Positions 1 to 6,800 are shown, counted from the stretch's first letter. The stretch is DNA of 10,168 nt from Actinomycetota bacterium (GCA_013335845.1 JAAXUU010000026.1:1-10168); one strand, 5' to 3'. The notes: a model not told the origin generated them from the sequence alone. Numbers and translations are program-made.

Positions 1-79
1 TGGTAGTCTTACCAGCATCGATGTGCGCCATAATCCCGATGTTGCGGGTGTCTGTGAGTGGGAATTGCTTAGAAGCCAT
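1..79 (-). CDS. fusA: Translation elongation factor G, N-terminal fragment (cut by window edge)
   Basis: The 26 codons visible read MASKQFPLTDTRNIGIMAHI followed by DAGKTT. This is the conserved N-terminus of EF-G with the start of the GTP-binding P-loop (AHIDAGKTT). EF-G is the cytosolic GTPase that drives ribosomal translocation. The ATG is at 77-79, 19 bases after the rpsG stop codon. An AGAGG stretch lies about 14 bases upstream, which is rather far for a Shine-Dalgarno site, so coupling to rpsG translation is plausible. The position as third gene after rpsL and rpsG is the classical str operon order. The rest of the gene lies outside the window. Confidence 0.95.
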   Translation of the reverse strand, partial: MASKQFPLTDTRNIGIMAHIDAGKTT

Positions 80-98
80 AGTTAGTCAGTAATCCTCT

Positions 99-569
99 CT
101 ACCAACGATAGTGAGAGAATGCACGGTTGGACTCTGCCATCTTGTAGAGATCCTCGCGCTTCTTCACTGACGATCCGACGCCGTTGCTGGCATCGATGAT
201 TTCATTAGCCAGACGCTCTTTCATGGTCTTCTCTTTACGCTTGCGAGAGAAACCGACGATCCAGCGGATAGCGAGCGTGGTCGCACGACGGGAGTTGACC
301 TCCATCGGAACCTGATAGGTTGCACCACCGACACGCTTGGGTTTGACCTCGAGCGTGGGACGAACGTTGTCCATTGCCTTCTTGAACACAGACAAAGGAT
401 CGGTGGTTGTACGTTCTTCGATAATGTCGAATGCACCATAGACGATGGCTTCTGCGGTCGACTTCTTGCCATCAAGCAGGATCTTGTTGGTGAGCTGCGT
501 GACAAGGCGATTGTTATAAATGGCGTCCGGTTGTACTTCTCTGCGGACAGCTGCTGCACGACGCGGCAT
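99..569 (-). CDS. rpsG: 30S ribosomal protein S7
   Basis: This 156-residue protein has the standard bacterial S7 length and begins [20 protein letters not shown]. Family-typical stretches include [20 protein letters not shown] (residues 32-51), [12 protein letters not shown] (81-92), the basic stretch around [20 protein letters not shown] (105-124), and the C-terminal AFSHYRW. S7 binds the 3' major domain of 16S rRNA and nucleates assembly of the 30S head. The ATG has a GAGGAG ribosome binding site 7 bases upstream. The gene follows rpsL after 102 bases that contain a hairpin (see that entry). In E. coli S7 represses its own operon through that intercistronic region. Whether it does so here is inferred. 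Confidence 0.98.
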   Translation of the reverse strand: MPRRAAAVRREVQPDAIYNNRLVTQLTNKILLDGKKSTAEAIVYGAFDIIEERTTTDPLSVFKKAMDNVRPTLEVKPKRVGGATYQVPMEVNSRRATTLAIRWIVGFSRKRKEKTMKERLANEIIDASNGVGSSVKKREDLYKMAESNRAFSHYRW

Positions 570-591
570 GTGTTACTCCTCATAAATCGGC

Positions 592-615
592 GGCACAGCC
601 CTCTTGGCTTGTGCC
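592..615 (-). promoter_or_regulatory. Bulged hairpin in rpsL-rpsG intercistronic mRNA, candidate S7 autoregulatory site
   Basis: In the mRNA (minus) sense the stretch reads GGCAC-A-AGCC-AAGAG-GGCT-GTGCC. Nine base pairs are interrupted by one bulged A and closed by a 5-base loop. It ends 22 bases before the rpsG start codon, just upstream of its ribosome binding site. No T-run follows, so it is not an intrinsic terminator. In E. coli S7 binds the roughly 100-nt rpsL-rpsG spacer to repress translation. The 102-nt spacer here has similar length and position, but S7 binding is inferred from location and not from recognised primary-sequence conservation. Confidence 0.45.
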
Positions 616-671
616 AGACTATCAATTTCTTCCTAAGGCATAGACTGCAAGCTCATGCCAAACATCACCCG

Positions 672-1049
672 TTATTTCTTCTTGGGCTTCTTGGCACCGT
701 AACGGCTGCGAGCCTGCAAGCGATCGGAGACGCTCGAGCAGTCAAGAGCTGCGCGGATAATCTTGTAGCGGACACCGGGGAGGTCTTTCACACGACCACC
801 GCGGATAAGTACCATCGAGTGCTCCTGGAGGTTGTGTCCCTCACCGGGAATGTAAGCGGTTACTTCCATGCCGTTTACAAGACGCACACGAGCTACTTTT
901 CGAAGCGCTGAGTTAGGCTTCTTAGGGGTTGTGGTATATACACGGGTGCATACTCCACGCTTCTGCGGGTTACCCTTGAGAGCCGGATTCTTCTTCTTCT
1001 CGACTATCTTAGTACGACCCTTGCGAACCAACTGATTGATTGTAGGCAA
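672..1049 (-). CDS. rpsL: 30S ribosomal protein S12 (TTG start)
   Basis: This 125-residue protein begins [12 protein letters not shown] and contains [17 protein letters not shown] (residues 41-57) and [12 protein letters not shown] (84-95), the hallmark S12 segments lining the decoding centre. Lys43 and Lys88, whose substitution gives streptomycin resistance in many bacteria, are both the wild-type lysine. Asp89, the residue corresponding to the methylthiolated Asp of E. coli S12, is present. The start is TTG at 1047-1049, six bases after an AGGAG site. A nearby ATG at 1052-1054 is in another frame, lies one base from that site and reaches a stop after 16 codons. It is the first gene of the str operon. 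Confidence 0.97.
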   Translation of the reverse strand: MPTINQLVRKGRTKIVEKKKNPALKGNPQKRGVCTRVYTTTPKKPNSALRKVARVRLVNGMEVTAYIPGEGHNLQEHSMVLIRGGRVKDLPGVRYKIIRAALDCSSVSDRLQARSRYGAKKPKKK

Positions 1050-1060
1050 AGCATTCTCCT
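1050..1060 (-). promoter_or_regulatory. Ribosome binding site deciding the TTG start of rpsL
   Basis: On the minus strand AAGGAG is followed by six bases (AATGCT) and then TTG. The out-of-frame ATG contained in those six bases is too close to the AGGAG core to be used efficiently. Only TTG gives the universally conserved S12 N-terminus. An 8-base tandem duplication, GTACCTGT twice at 1067-1082 on the plus strand, lies just upstream in the leader and has no assigned role. Confidence 0.8.
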
Positions 1061-1138
1061 TCTTCAGTACCTGTGTACCTGTCTCATACTCATCTCAGGT
1101 GCATACATAGTCACCCGAGCCTAAAGTCACAAGGGTGC

Positions 1139-1167
1139 ACGATACCACCGTAAAATAGGCTTGTCAA
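1139..1167 (-). promoter_or_regulatory. Sigma70-type promoter of the str operon
   Basis: On the minus strand a perfect -35 box TTGACA (1162-1167) is separated by exactly 17 bases from TATCGT (1139-1144), a 4/6 match to TATAAT. Transcription would start around 1132, giving a leader of about 80 bases before the TTG of rpsL. No other equally good pair was seen upstream of rpsL. Assignment is by consensus only. Confidence 0.7.
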
Positions 1168-1253
1168 ACGCCACGGACCCGGGCGTATCTATATATGTGC
1201 GGTAAATGGTACATGTACTCGAATCTGACACTTCAGCGCCACGGACACGCCTT

Positions 1254-1287
1254 CCGAGTCGGGTGCATTTCCGAATCGGGTGCACTC
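1254..1287. repeat. 17-bp tandem direct repeat upstream of the reductase
   Basis: Unit one is ccgagtcgggtgcattt (1254-1270) and unit two is ccgaatcgggtgcactc (1271-1287), with 14 of 17 positions identical. The shared core is TCGGGTGCA. The motif GGTGCA also occurs at 1098-1103 and 1134-1139 within the rpsL promoter and leader region. Tandem sites of this size can be operator sites, but no bound protein can be named from the sequence. Confidence 0.5.
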
Positions 1288-1451
1288 CCTACATCCCGAG
1301 AATGCTATCCGGATCATTTCAATAGCCTGAGAGCCTGTGCGATTCCGTGCATGTATTTAGTATACACGAGGAATGCGAGTTTATTACGAGTTAGTAATCG
1401 CATCAGCGGTGTGATGTACTTCATCCACAAAGAGTGCATACTACAGCCATA

Positions 1452-1484
1452 CGTTTCGTTAATAACCGAACATAGGACGAAACG
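1452..1484. promoter_or_regulatory. Spaced dyad, candidate operator of the FAD reductase
   Basis: The perfect inverted arms CGTTTCGT (1452-1459) and ACGAAACG (1477-1484) are separated by 17 bases. The arm centres are 25 bases apart, about 2.4 helical turns. The right arm ends 40 bases before the reductase ATG. The position fits a transcription factor site near the promoter. The convergent LuxR-type regulator at 3198-4742 is an obvious candidate binder, but this link is only an inference. An mRNA hairpin with such a long loop is less likely. Confidence 0.4.
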
Positions 1485-1524
1485 AAGTCCCGGTAATGTG
1501 ATTTTTTAGAAAAAGGAGAACGCC

Positions 1525-3102
1525 ATGAATGACACGACAAAAGATTTTAGTCGCCGAACGTTCGTCTCCGCCGCGAGCATTGCAGCTTTAGGTGCTGCGG
1601 CTCTTGGTTTAAGCGGATGCGCTAAACCATCAAGCTCGGGCACGTCTGCTTCATATAGCTTAGCCGCAACGGATACCGGTACGTGGGATGCCGAAGCCGA
1701 TATCATAATCGTCGGCGGAGGCGGAGCCGGTCTGGCTGCCGCTGTCACCGCAGGAGAAGGTGGAGCGAGCGTCATCGTCTTGGAAGCCGCCCAGAAAGTC
1801 GGCGGGAATACCGCGAACTCCTCAGGCGTGATCCAGGCCGCCGGGACCTCGCAGCAGAAGGAATTAACCGGAGTAACCGACGATACCCCCGAAAAACATG
1901 CTGAATACTACCTTGCCTGCGGCGAAGGCAGTCTCGATGAAGACCTTGTCCGTTATGCTTGCGAGCAAGCCCCTTCCTGCATCGAATGGATGGAATCTCT
2001 CGGAATCAAGTACGAGGTAGTATATGGTAATGGTCCCATTCCTATCGTTAACACAGATTTCGTACGTCCCCGTATCCATCTTGCCGGATCCTCCGACAAC
2101 GACCTTATGTATGGAGCATGGCACGTCGATGCGCTTAATACTGCAGCAGTCGCCGCCGGAGTCGAATTCGTATTAGGAACCGCCGCGACACAACTCGTAC
2201 AGAATGCCGAGGGTGTCATCACCGGTGTCATCGCCGGAGATAAGCGCTACAAGGGACGCAAAGGTGTCATCCTCGCCACGTGCAGTTTCGATCGCAATTT
2301 GGAGATGGCGAAGACTTTCAGTCAGCACATCCAATGGGCCTTGGAAGACGGGCGCGCTATCACCGTTGCCACGAACAACGGCGACGGTATCCGCATGGGA
2401 TTGAGCGTAGGTGCCGACCTTGCGACCCTCGGTGGTTTTATCGGTCTGCCGAACAATGTCGGCGGAACTCCCAATCTGCCTATCATTCCCGAGGTTCCGG
2501 GCATACTCGTGAATAAGTACGGTCGCCGTTTCGTTGCGGAATCCGACCACTATGCTTGGGTGCTGCGTCTGGCGTTCGCACAGGAAGACCACCTATCCTG
2601 GGGTATCTGGGATGCGACCACAGCTGCCCTCGGCGGTCCGATCGTAGGTGGCGTAAGCCCCATGAGTGATGATTTCTCTAAAGAGATCGCGGATGGCACC
2701 GTCTTCGTCTCTGACACCGTCGAAGGACTTGCCGAGCAGATCGGCGTTCCAGCTGCCAACCTCAAAACCGCACTCGATACATGGAACAACGATATGCTGA
2801 CCACGAAAATCGACTCGCAGTTCCCCACCAAGAGCGCAGGACTTGTTCCGATCAACACACCTCCCTACTATGCTACCAAGACGTACGACTACAACCTCGG
2901 AGCAATCGGTGGCCTCAAAATAAATACCGAAGCTCGGGTTATCAACGTCAACGGCGATCCTATCCCGCATCTGTTCGCAGGCGGTCAGGTTGCCGGTGGC
3001 TTCATGGGCTCGTTCTACCCCGGAACCGGTACCGGAATCCTCTCGACCCTTGTGTTCGGCCGCGCGGCTGCTCAATCAGCGCTCGCCGAAGAAGCCATCT
3101 AA
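1525..3102 (+). CDS. Tat-exported lipoprotein FAD-binding reductase/dehydrogenase (FAD_binding_2 family)
   Basis: This 525-residue flavoprotein starts with a twin-arginine signal (SRRTFV, residues 9-14), a hydrophobic core, and a lipobox LSGC with Cys31. It is probably folded with FAD in the cytoplasm, exported, and anchored at the outer face of the membrane. The dinucleotide fold GGGGAGLAAA is at 64-73, with the ribose-binding Glu87. GRRFVAE is at 333-339, and the C-terminal FAD region is LFAGGQVAGG (483-492) with YPGTGTG (498-504). Fumarate reductases of this family carry HHTMGG and a catalytic Arg after NE. Here those positions read LGAIGG and Tyr343, so fumarate is unlikely to be the substrate. 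Tyr343 and Tyr498-Pro-Gly-x-Gly502 resemble the 3-ketosteroid dehydrogenase branch as I remember it. No heme motif (CxxCH) or FMN domain is present, so the electron partner is separate. AAGGAG precedes the ATG by six bases. The substrate is unknown. Confidence 0.9.
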   Translation: MNDTTKDFSRRTFVSAASIAALGAAALGLSGCAKPSSSGTSASYSLAATDTGTWDAEADIIIVGGGGAGLAAAVTAGEGGASVIVLEAAQKVGGNTANSSGVIQAAGTSQQKELTGVTDDTPEKHAEYYLACGEGSLDEDLVRYACEQAPSCIEWMESLGIKYEVVYGNGPIPIVNTDFVRPRIHLAGSSDNDLMYGAWHVDALNTAAVAAGVEFVLGTAATQLVQNAEGVITGVIAGDKRYKGRKGVILATCSFDRNLEMAKTFSQHIQWALEDGRAITVATNNGDGIRMGLSVGADLATLGGFIGLPNNVGGTPNLPIIPEVPGILVNKYGRRFVAESDHYAWVLRLAFAQEDHLSWGIWDATTAALGGPIVGGVSPMSDDFSKEIADGTVFVSDTVEGLAEQIGVPAANLKTALDTWNNDMLTTKIDSQFPTKSAGLVPINTPPYYATKTYDYNLGAIGGLKINTEARVINVNGDPIPHLFAGGQVAGGFMGSFYPGTGTGILSTLVFGRAAAQSALAEEAI

Positions 3103-3137
3103 CGCACCAGCCGTACTTTCACTGATAGGTCGCACTT

Positions 3138-3165
3138 ACGAAGAGCCTCCCAGGAGGCTCTTCGT
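3138..3165 (+). terminator. Hairpin terminator between convergent reductase and LuxR genes
   Basis: The perfect inverted repeat ACGAAGAGCCTCC / GGAGGCTCTTCGT can form a 12-bp stem with a CCAG tetraloop, 36 bases after the reductase stop. It is followed by a short, imperfect T-rich run (CTATTTG). On the minus strand no T-run follows, so it mainly serves the plus-strand gene, though it could slow transcription from the LuxR side. Confidence 0.75.
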
Positions 3166-3180
3166 CTATTTGTACATGGC

Positions 3181-3212
3181 GTTATGCGTCTTTGGTGTTA
3201 TGCGTCTTCGGT
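3181..3212. repeat. 16-bp tandem duplication spanning the LuxR stop codon
   Basis: gttatgcgtctttggt (3181-3196) is followed directly by gttatgcgtcttcggt (3197-3212), with 15 of 16 bases identical. The second unit contains the stop codon and last codons of the regulator. The first unit repeats them just beyond the stop. It looks like a slippage duplication, and coding potential is unaffected because the in-frame stop is retained. Confidence 0.8.
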
Positions 3213-4742
3213 GTCCAATAGATCCAGCAATTCTTGATGTGAGTGGACATCGAGTTTGCGATATATATTTCGCATATGCGTTCTCGTGGTGTTATCCGAG
3301 ATATAAAGAGTCTTGCTGATATATGCACGATTACGACCCTTGACCAATAGGTTTAGAACTTCTTCCTCGCGCGAAGACAGGGCATACTCGTCTGCCAAGT
3401 GACGTGCGGGACTTGGCAAACTATCTGTCTCTGAAAACGTCTCCCTGTCTGCATCGGGCAAAGCTCCGGCTTGAGGGGCTGAGTCCTTCTTGGCCTCGTT
3501 TTTAACAAAGAACTTCCCCGCACTGAACAAAGCTCCCATCATCAGAAAATATACGACTAACAAGGAAATAATCGTCAGAGTGTACCGGGAGCTCATTTGG
3601 AATCCGATAAGCAACAAGCCGAGCATCGAGCCGAGTGACTCGGACGCGGTTATCACGAAAAGTCCTAGGGCGAATCGGCGCCCTAAGGGCGGAATCGTGT
3701 CCGACCATGCACCCGCCCAGAATGTCCACACCATAAAATAGAAATAGTTGAAGCCAACCATGAAAACCGCTTGCACCGTTATCGCATAACTGCCGAATAT
3801 CGGGAAAAGGACGAAAGCGGTGACCATGAGAGGAAGTGCGAGAAAATATACGAATTGAAGCACGCGGTCTTGAGCGAAAAACACAGCTGTCGCAACAGAT
3901 ATGAGCCCGGCGATGAAAAATGTGGATATGGTGAGCAGATCATTTGCCGCGCCGGAAGAAACCGTGTTGATGATAACCAAGCGCTGCATCAGTCCGTATG
4001 AAATCCCGACAAGGAGCGGCAAGAAGAGAAGCCGCCATGACCTCGATGCGCCCTCGGTTTCAAAAGCCAGTGTATCCAAGACGAAAGGGCCTTGAGGGGA
4101 GGTTTGCTCGCGATTGTCCGCACTACGATACAGCGCAATGCTGACGAGCGGGGCGATCGTAACAAAGACACTCTGCATCGCAGTCGGCATGAAGACAAGA
4201 AGTGCATCGAATCCCGAGGCGATGAAGAAAGAGAACCCTATCCCGAAGAGAAGACTTTGGGAGCCACGACGAGCGAACATCGAGCCCCAAAGAACTAAAA
4301 GGAAGGCGCTGCCGACAGCAACAACGATAGCTCCGATGACACTAAGCAGGGAACTCTGAATCACCAAGATAGCGAAAATCATGATTCCGGTTCCCGTACA
4401 CGTACAAACACCCGCCCCGAATCGCACTTGTTTCAGCGCAAGGAGGTCGCCCCATTTGCCTAACATGAAAAAAACAGCTAAGAGGGACATAGCTTCGACA
4501 CCGAGCCATATGGAACGCACCGCGAGGAAATCAATCGCTCCGAAAATCATGTAGCGAGAGAAGAAACCGCTCCAAAATAATCCGAACATCCAGACGAGAA
4601 AAGTTGCGAATCCTATCCAACGCATCCAACCGAAACGAGCCTCGTGTACGAGCGTAGCGCGAAAAGCGGAAATGCCCGAACGTAAGTTCGTCGACATTTT
4701 ACTTGGATTCTTCTCTCCATTATGCTCGGCGCTGCGTTGCAA
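3198..4742 (-). CDS. Membrane-bound LuxR-family transcriptional regulator (about 12 TM segments plus C-terminal HTH)
   Basis: With the TTG start at 4742 the protein has 514 residues. Residues 42-410 hold about twelve hydrophobic helices in two halves, split by a hydrophilic loop near 206-236, as in an MFS-like fold. A charged linker (411-448) leads to a LuxR/GerE helix-turn-helix at 449-514. Its hallmarks are LSSREEEVLNLLVKG and YISKTLYISDNTTRTHMRNI, then YRKL. It probably acts as a one-component sensor, with the membrane part sensing a small molecule and the tail binding DNA. Similar proteins sit beside exported flavin reductases in Eggerthellaceae. It converges on the reductase gene, so regulation of that gene is plausible but not shown. 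TTG is chosen because AAGGAG lies 5 bases before it. A GTG at 4781 has no such site, and an ATG at 4697 has one only 17 bases away. Confidence 0.88.
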   Translation of the reverse strand: MQRSAEHNGEKNPSKMSTNLRSGISAFRATLVHEARFGWMRWIGFATFLVWMFGLFWSGFFSRYMIFGAIDFLAVRSIWLGVEAMSLLAVFFMLGKWGDLLALKQVRFGAGVCTCTGTGIMIFAILVIQSSLLSVIGAIVVAVGSAFLLVLWGSMFARRGSQSLLFGIGFSFFIASGFDALLVFMPTAMQSVFVTIAPLVSIALYRSADNREQTSPQGPFVLDTLAFETEGASRSWRLLFLPLLVGISYGLMQRLVIINTVSSGAANDLLTISTFFIAGLISVATAVFFAQDRVLQFVYFLALPLMVTAFVLFPIFGSYAITVQAVFMVGFNYFYFMVWTFWAGAWSDTIPPLGRRFALGLFVITASESLGSMLGLLLIGFQMSSRYTLTIISLLVVYFLMMGALFSAGKFFVKNEAKKDSAPQAGALPDADRETFSETDSLPSPARHLADEYALSSREEEVLNLLVKGRNRAYISKTLYISDNTTRTHMRNIYRKLDVHSHQELLDLLDTEDA

Positions 4743-4753
4743 CGATTCTCCTT
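4740..4753 (-). promoter_or_regulatory. Ribosome binding site and TTG start of the membrane LuxR gene
   Basis: On the minus strand AAGGAG (4748-4753) is followed by five bases (AATCG) and TTG (4740-4742). The frame is the regulator frame. Starting here removes 13 residues compared with the upstream GTG and adds 15 residues before the first internal Met. Confidence 0.55.
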
Positions 4754-5059
4754 TTCGGCCTCGCGACTGACATTCAGACACAACGTGGATATACTATGTA
4801 CCAATATACAATACACCACAGAACATATAGGAAACCCGAGCTTGCGTGGCGCAGGAAGAAATAGCGGCATAAACGCACTTTCACCTTAGCCGCAGCAGTG
4901 ATCAGCCAAATCATGTAGCGCTTCGTACACACTCATTTTACAATAGAAACCGGTTCTCTGGGGATAGAAGTAGTAGTCCGTTCGTGCACTAAGCAAAACC
5001 CGTCCTTGTTTGAAATGCTTTCGACTACTTCACTATAGAAATCCTGGAAAGGAACATCT
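4743..5059. other. Intergenic region between divergent LuxR and TRIC-type genes
   Basis: About 320 bases hold no gene. The plus-strand promoter candidate at 5010-5039 is listed separately. On the LuxR side the region around 4785-4825 is AT-rich, with a TATATT-like -10 on the minus strand but no good -35 at proper spacing. The short palindrome AACCGGTT lies at 4948-4955. Nothing else of note is visible. Confidence 0.5.
5010..5039 (+). promoter_or_regulatory. Candidate promoter of the TRIC-type gene
   Basis: TTGAAA (5010-5015, 5/6 to consensus) and TATAGA (5034-5039, 4/6) are separated by 18 bases. Transcription would start near 5046, leaving a very short leader that just includes the AAGGA ribosome binding site (5048-5052). 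This tight fit lowers confidence. Confidence 0.4.
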
Positions 5060-5917
5060 ATGTTCGAGCAATTATGTATCAATCTCTTCACAGTGGCACC
5101 TGCTTTAGCGGCCGACTTCGGTGACGTCGCCGAAGTTCTGACAACCACGGAACCGGTGACCGCCGCAGCGCTAAGCATCCCGATCGTGCTTGAGTACGTC
5201 GCCGTGGTCGCCGGCGCTCTTTCCGGTGGAATTTTCGCATGCGAGAAGAAATTCGATTTATTCGGGGTTATCACTTTGGCGATATCCGCCGGTCTTGGGG
5301 GTGGAATCATCCGTGATATCCTCTTGGAAGGTCAGCAGATCTATGCGTTGTATGAGCCTTCGCTCATCATAATAAGCGCAATCGCAGGTGTGCTGGTCTT
5401 CTATTTCAAGGGATTATTCAAACACCTCTCCGCAACCATGTTCCTATTCGATGCGCTTTCGGTAGGTCTCTTCGCATTCGTCGGTGCGGAAAAAGCAATA
5501 CAGGCGGGGCTCGGTCCCGTAAGCGCTGTCATCATCGGCACCATCACCGCAGTCGGCGGAGGTGCCCTTCGTGATGTTCTCGCGCGAGAAGTCCCCCCTC
5601 TTTTCAAACAGGGTAATTTCTACGGTGTCGCCGGCTTCATAGGAGCACTTATCTACATTCTACTGACGTATGGGCACATCAGCAAAACCGTTGCCGCCAT
5701 TGCCTGCGTGGTCATAACCCTCGGCCTGCGCTATGCAAGCGTCTATTTCGACTGGCGCACAAGCGAGCCCAAGGACCTCACCCCCAGGCTATCCCAATCG
5801 ATACGGCAATTCTTTCCCCAGCTCTTCTTGCGTAGCGGTGGCGCGGAGGAGATCGAAGGGGTCCCGGAAGAGGCAAAAGGTGCCCGAGACGAAGCCGAGA
5901 AGAATCTCGAGCCATAG
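5060..5917 (+). CDS. TRIC/UPF0126 family membrane protein (Gly_transporter domain repeat)
   Basis: This 285-residue integral membrane protein has two homologous halves. Each is built of three hydrophobic helices and carries the family signature once: GGGIIRDIL at 80-88 and GGGALRDVL at 166-174. Helices lie roughly at 42-60, 66-84, 100-118, 125-143, 152-170, 186-204, and a seventh at 209-225. Prokaryotic members are trimeric, potassium-permeable TRIC-type channels. The Pfam name suggests glycine transport, so ion channel versus small-molecule transport remains open. The protein is longer than the usual 200-220 residues, with an extra N-terminal stretch of about 40 residues and a charged, Glu-rich C-terminal tail (about 233-285) that is probably cytoplasmic. 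The ATG follows AAGGA by 7 bases. It appears monocistronic, with its own promoter candidate and a strong terminator. Confidence 0.9.
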   Translation: MFEQLCINLFTVAPALAADFGDVAEVLTTTEPVTAAALSIPIVLEYVAVVAGALSGGIFACEKKFDLFGVITLAISAGLGGGIIRDILLEGQQIYALYEPSLIIISAIAGVLVFYFKGLFKHLSATMFLFDALSVGLFAFVGAEKAIQAGLGPVSAVIIGTITAVGGGALRDVLAREVPPLFKQGNFYGVAGFIGALIYILLTYGHISKTVAAIACVVITLGLRYASVYFDWRTSEPKDLTPRLSQSIRQFFPQLFLRSGGAEEIEGVPEEAKGARDEAEKNLEP

Positions 5918-5961
5918 ACCTGCACCTCGGAACCCTGACAAATCGAACCGGACGTAATGTA

Positions 5962-5993
5962 AAAGCGCAGAGAATCGAAATTCTCTGCGCTTT
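5962..5993. terminator. Bidirectional hairpin terminator between convergent TRIC and SDR genes
   Basis: AAAGCGCAGAGAAT and ATTCTCTGCGCTTT form a perfect 14-bp stem with a CGAA loop. It lies 44 bases after the TRIC-type stop and 39 bases after the SDR stop. The stem ends in TTT on either strand, followed by G on the plus strand and by another T on the minus strand. It can therefore end transcription from both sides. It would also terminate the flx-hdr operon if that extends through the SDR gene. Confidence 0.85.
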
Positions 5994-6032
5994 GTAGTGT
6001 GTATGACTACGATCTATTGTTTCATGCGAGTT

Positions 6033-6800
6033 CTATATTGCGGTATAACCACCATCAACTGCGATGTTCATGCCATTGACGTAGCTTGAAGCAGGAGATG
6101 CGAGATAGATAACCGTAGTATCCAATTCGCCTTCCATGCCGTAGCGTCCTATGGGAATAGCGCCTTTTGCATACTCGGTGAACCAGTCGGTCTCCAGCGT
6201 CGCTTGCGTGAGCTCGGTCCAGAAGTAACCCGGACAGATGGAGTTCACTGTAATCCCTTCTTTGCCCCATTCAGCTGCAAGAGCGCGCGTGAGGTTCACA
6301 ACGCCGCCTTTTGCTGCATGGTAGGGAGAACAGGGAGCGGCCATGTTTCCAACGAGACCGTACATCGACGAGATGTTTATGATGCGGCCATATTTATTCT
6401 TGATCATCTCAGGAGCGAACGCACGCGCGATTTTGAAAGTGCCGGCTAGGTCGATATTGAGTTCATTCATGAGCATCTCGTCGGTTACGTCGACGGTAGG
6501 AGTGATGCCACCCGTACCGGCATTGTTGACGACGATATCGACACGACCGAACTCAGCGATGATCTTGTCGCGGGCAGCTTCTATCTGATCGGTTTGAGTG
6601 ATGTCGCATTCGATCGGAAGACATTTGACGCCGAGCGCCTCGACTTCAGCAGCAACCGCAGCCATCTTCTCTTTACGTCGTGCGAGGATAGCGATGTCTG
6701 CGCCTTGATTCGCGAGGGCCATGGCCATCTGTGCACCGAGACCTGAAGAAGCACCGGTGATGACGGCAACCCTGCCGGACAGGTCGAAATAATTCTTCAT
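6033..6800 (-). CDS. Classical short-chain dehydrogenase/reductase (SDR)
   Basis: This 255-residue protein of normal classical SDR length has the cofactor motif TGASSGLG (15-22), NNAG (92-95), and the catalytic tetrad Asn115, Ser145, Tyr160 and Lys164 (YHAAK). The adenine-ribose loop reads AILARRKEK, with arginines and no acidic residue at the end of the second strand, suggesting preference for NADP(H). It is most like FabG, gluconate 5-dehydrogenase and hydroxysteroid dehydrogenase-type SDRs. The substrate (sugar acid, hydroxysteroid, ketoacyl) cannot be told. The ATG at 6800 follows AGAGGTG by six bases. The frame runs open 20 codons further upstream, but that stretch is not SDR-like. It lies 97 bases after the HydG-like gene with no clear terminator or promoter between, so it may be the last gene of that operon. 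Confidence 0.9.
   Translation of the reverse strand: MKNYFDLSGRVAVITGASSGLGAQMAMALANQGADIAILARRKEKMAAVAAEVEALGVKCLPIECDITQTDQIEAARDKIIAEFGRVDIVVNNAGTGGITPTVDVTDEMLMNELNIDLAGTFKIARAFAPEMIKNKYGRIINISSMYGLVGNMAAPCSPYHAAKGGVVNLTRALAAEWGKEGITVNSICPGYFWTELTQATLETDWFTEYAKGAIPIGRYGMEGELDTTVIYLASPASSYVNGMNIAVDGGYTAI

Larger units (their letters stand above)
1168..1524. other. Gene-free intergenic region between divergent rpsL and the FAD reductase
   Basis: No convincing gene is present. An open frame at 1195-1509 (+) has no ribosome binding site and no recognisable protein features. Visible structure includes a 10-base direct repeat, CGCCACGGAC, at 1169-1178 and 1237-1246, a 17-base tandem repeat at 1254-1287, and a spaced dyad at 1452-1484 (separate entries). 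No convincing -35/-10 pair for the reductase was found, which would fit a promoter that needs an activator. The reductase ribosome binding site AAAAGGAG is at 1511-1518. Confidence 0.6.

Noticed and set aside
1383..1398. ATTAC-N6-GTAAT short inverted repeat as an operator
   Set aside because: Five-base arms in AT-rich DNA are expected by chance, and nothing nearby supports function.
1195..1509. 104-codon plus-strand open frame in the rpsL-reductase intergenic region
   Set aside because: There is no ribosome binding site before the ATG and no recognisable domain, membrane segment or signal. The region carries repeats and a dyad that look regulatory. It is best treated as a chance open frame unless conserved in relatives.
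4743..4781. GTG start of the LuxR gene at 4781
   Set aside because: No Shine-Dalgarno sequence precedes it, whereas AAGGAG sits 5 bases before the in-frame TTG at 4742.
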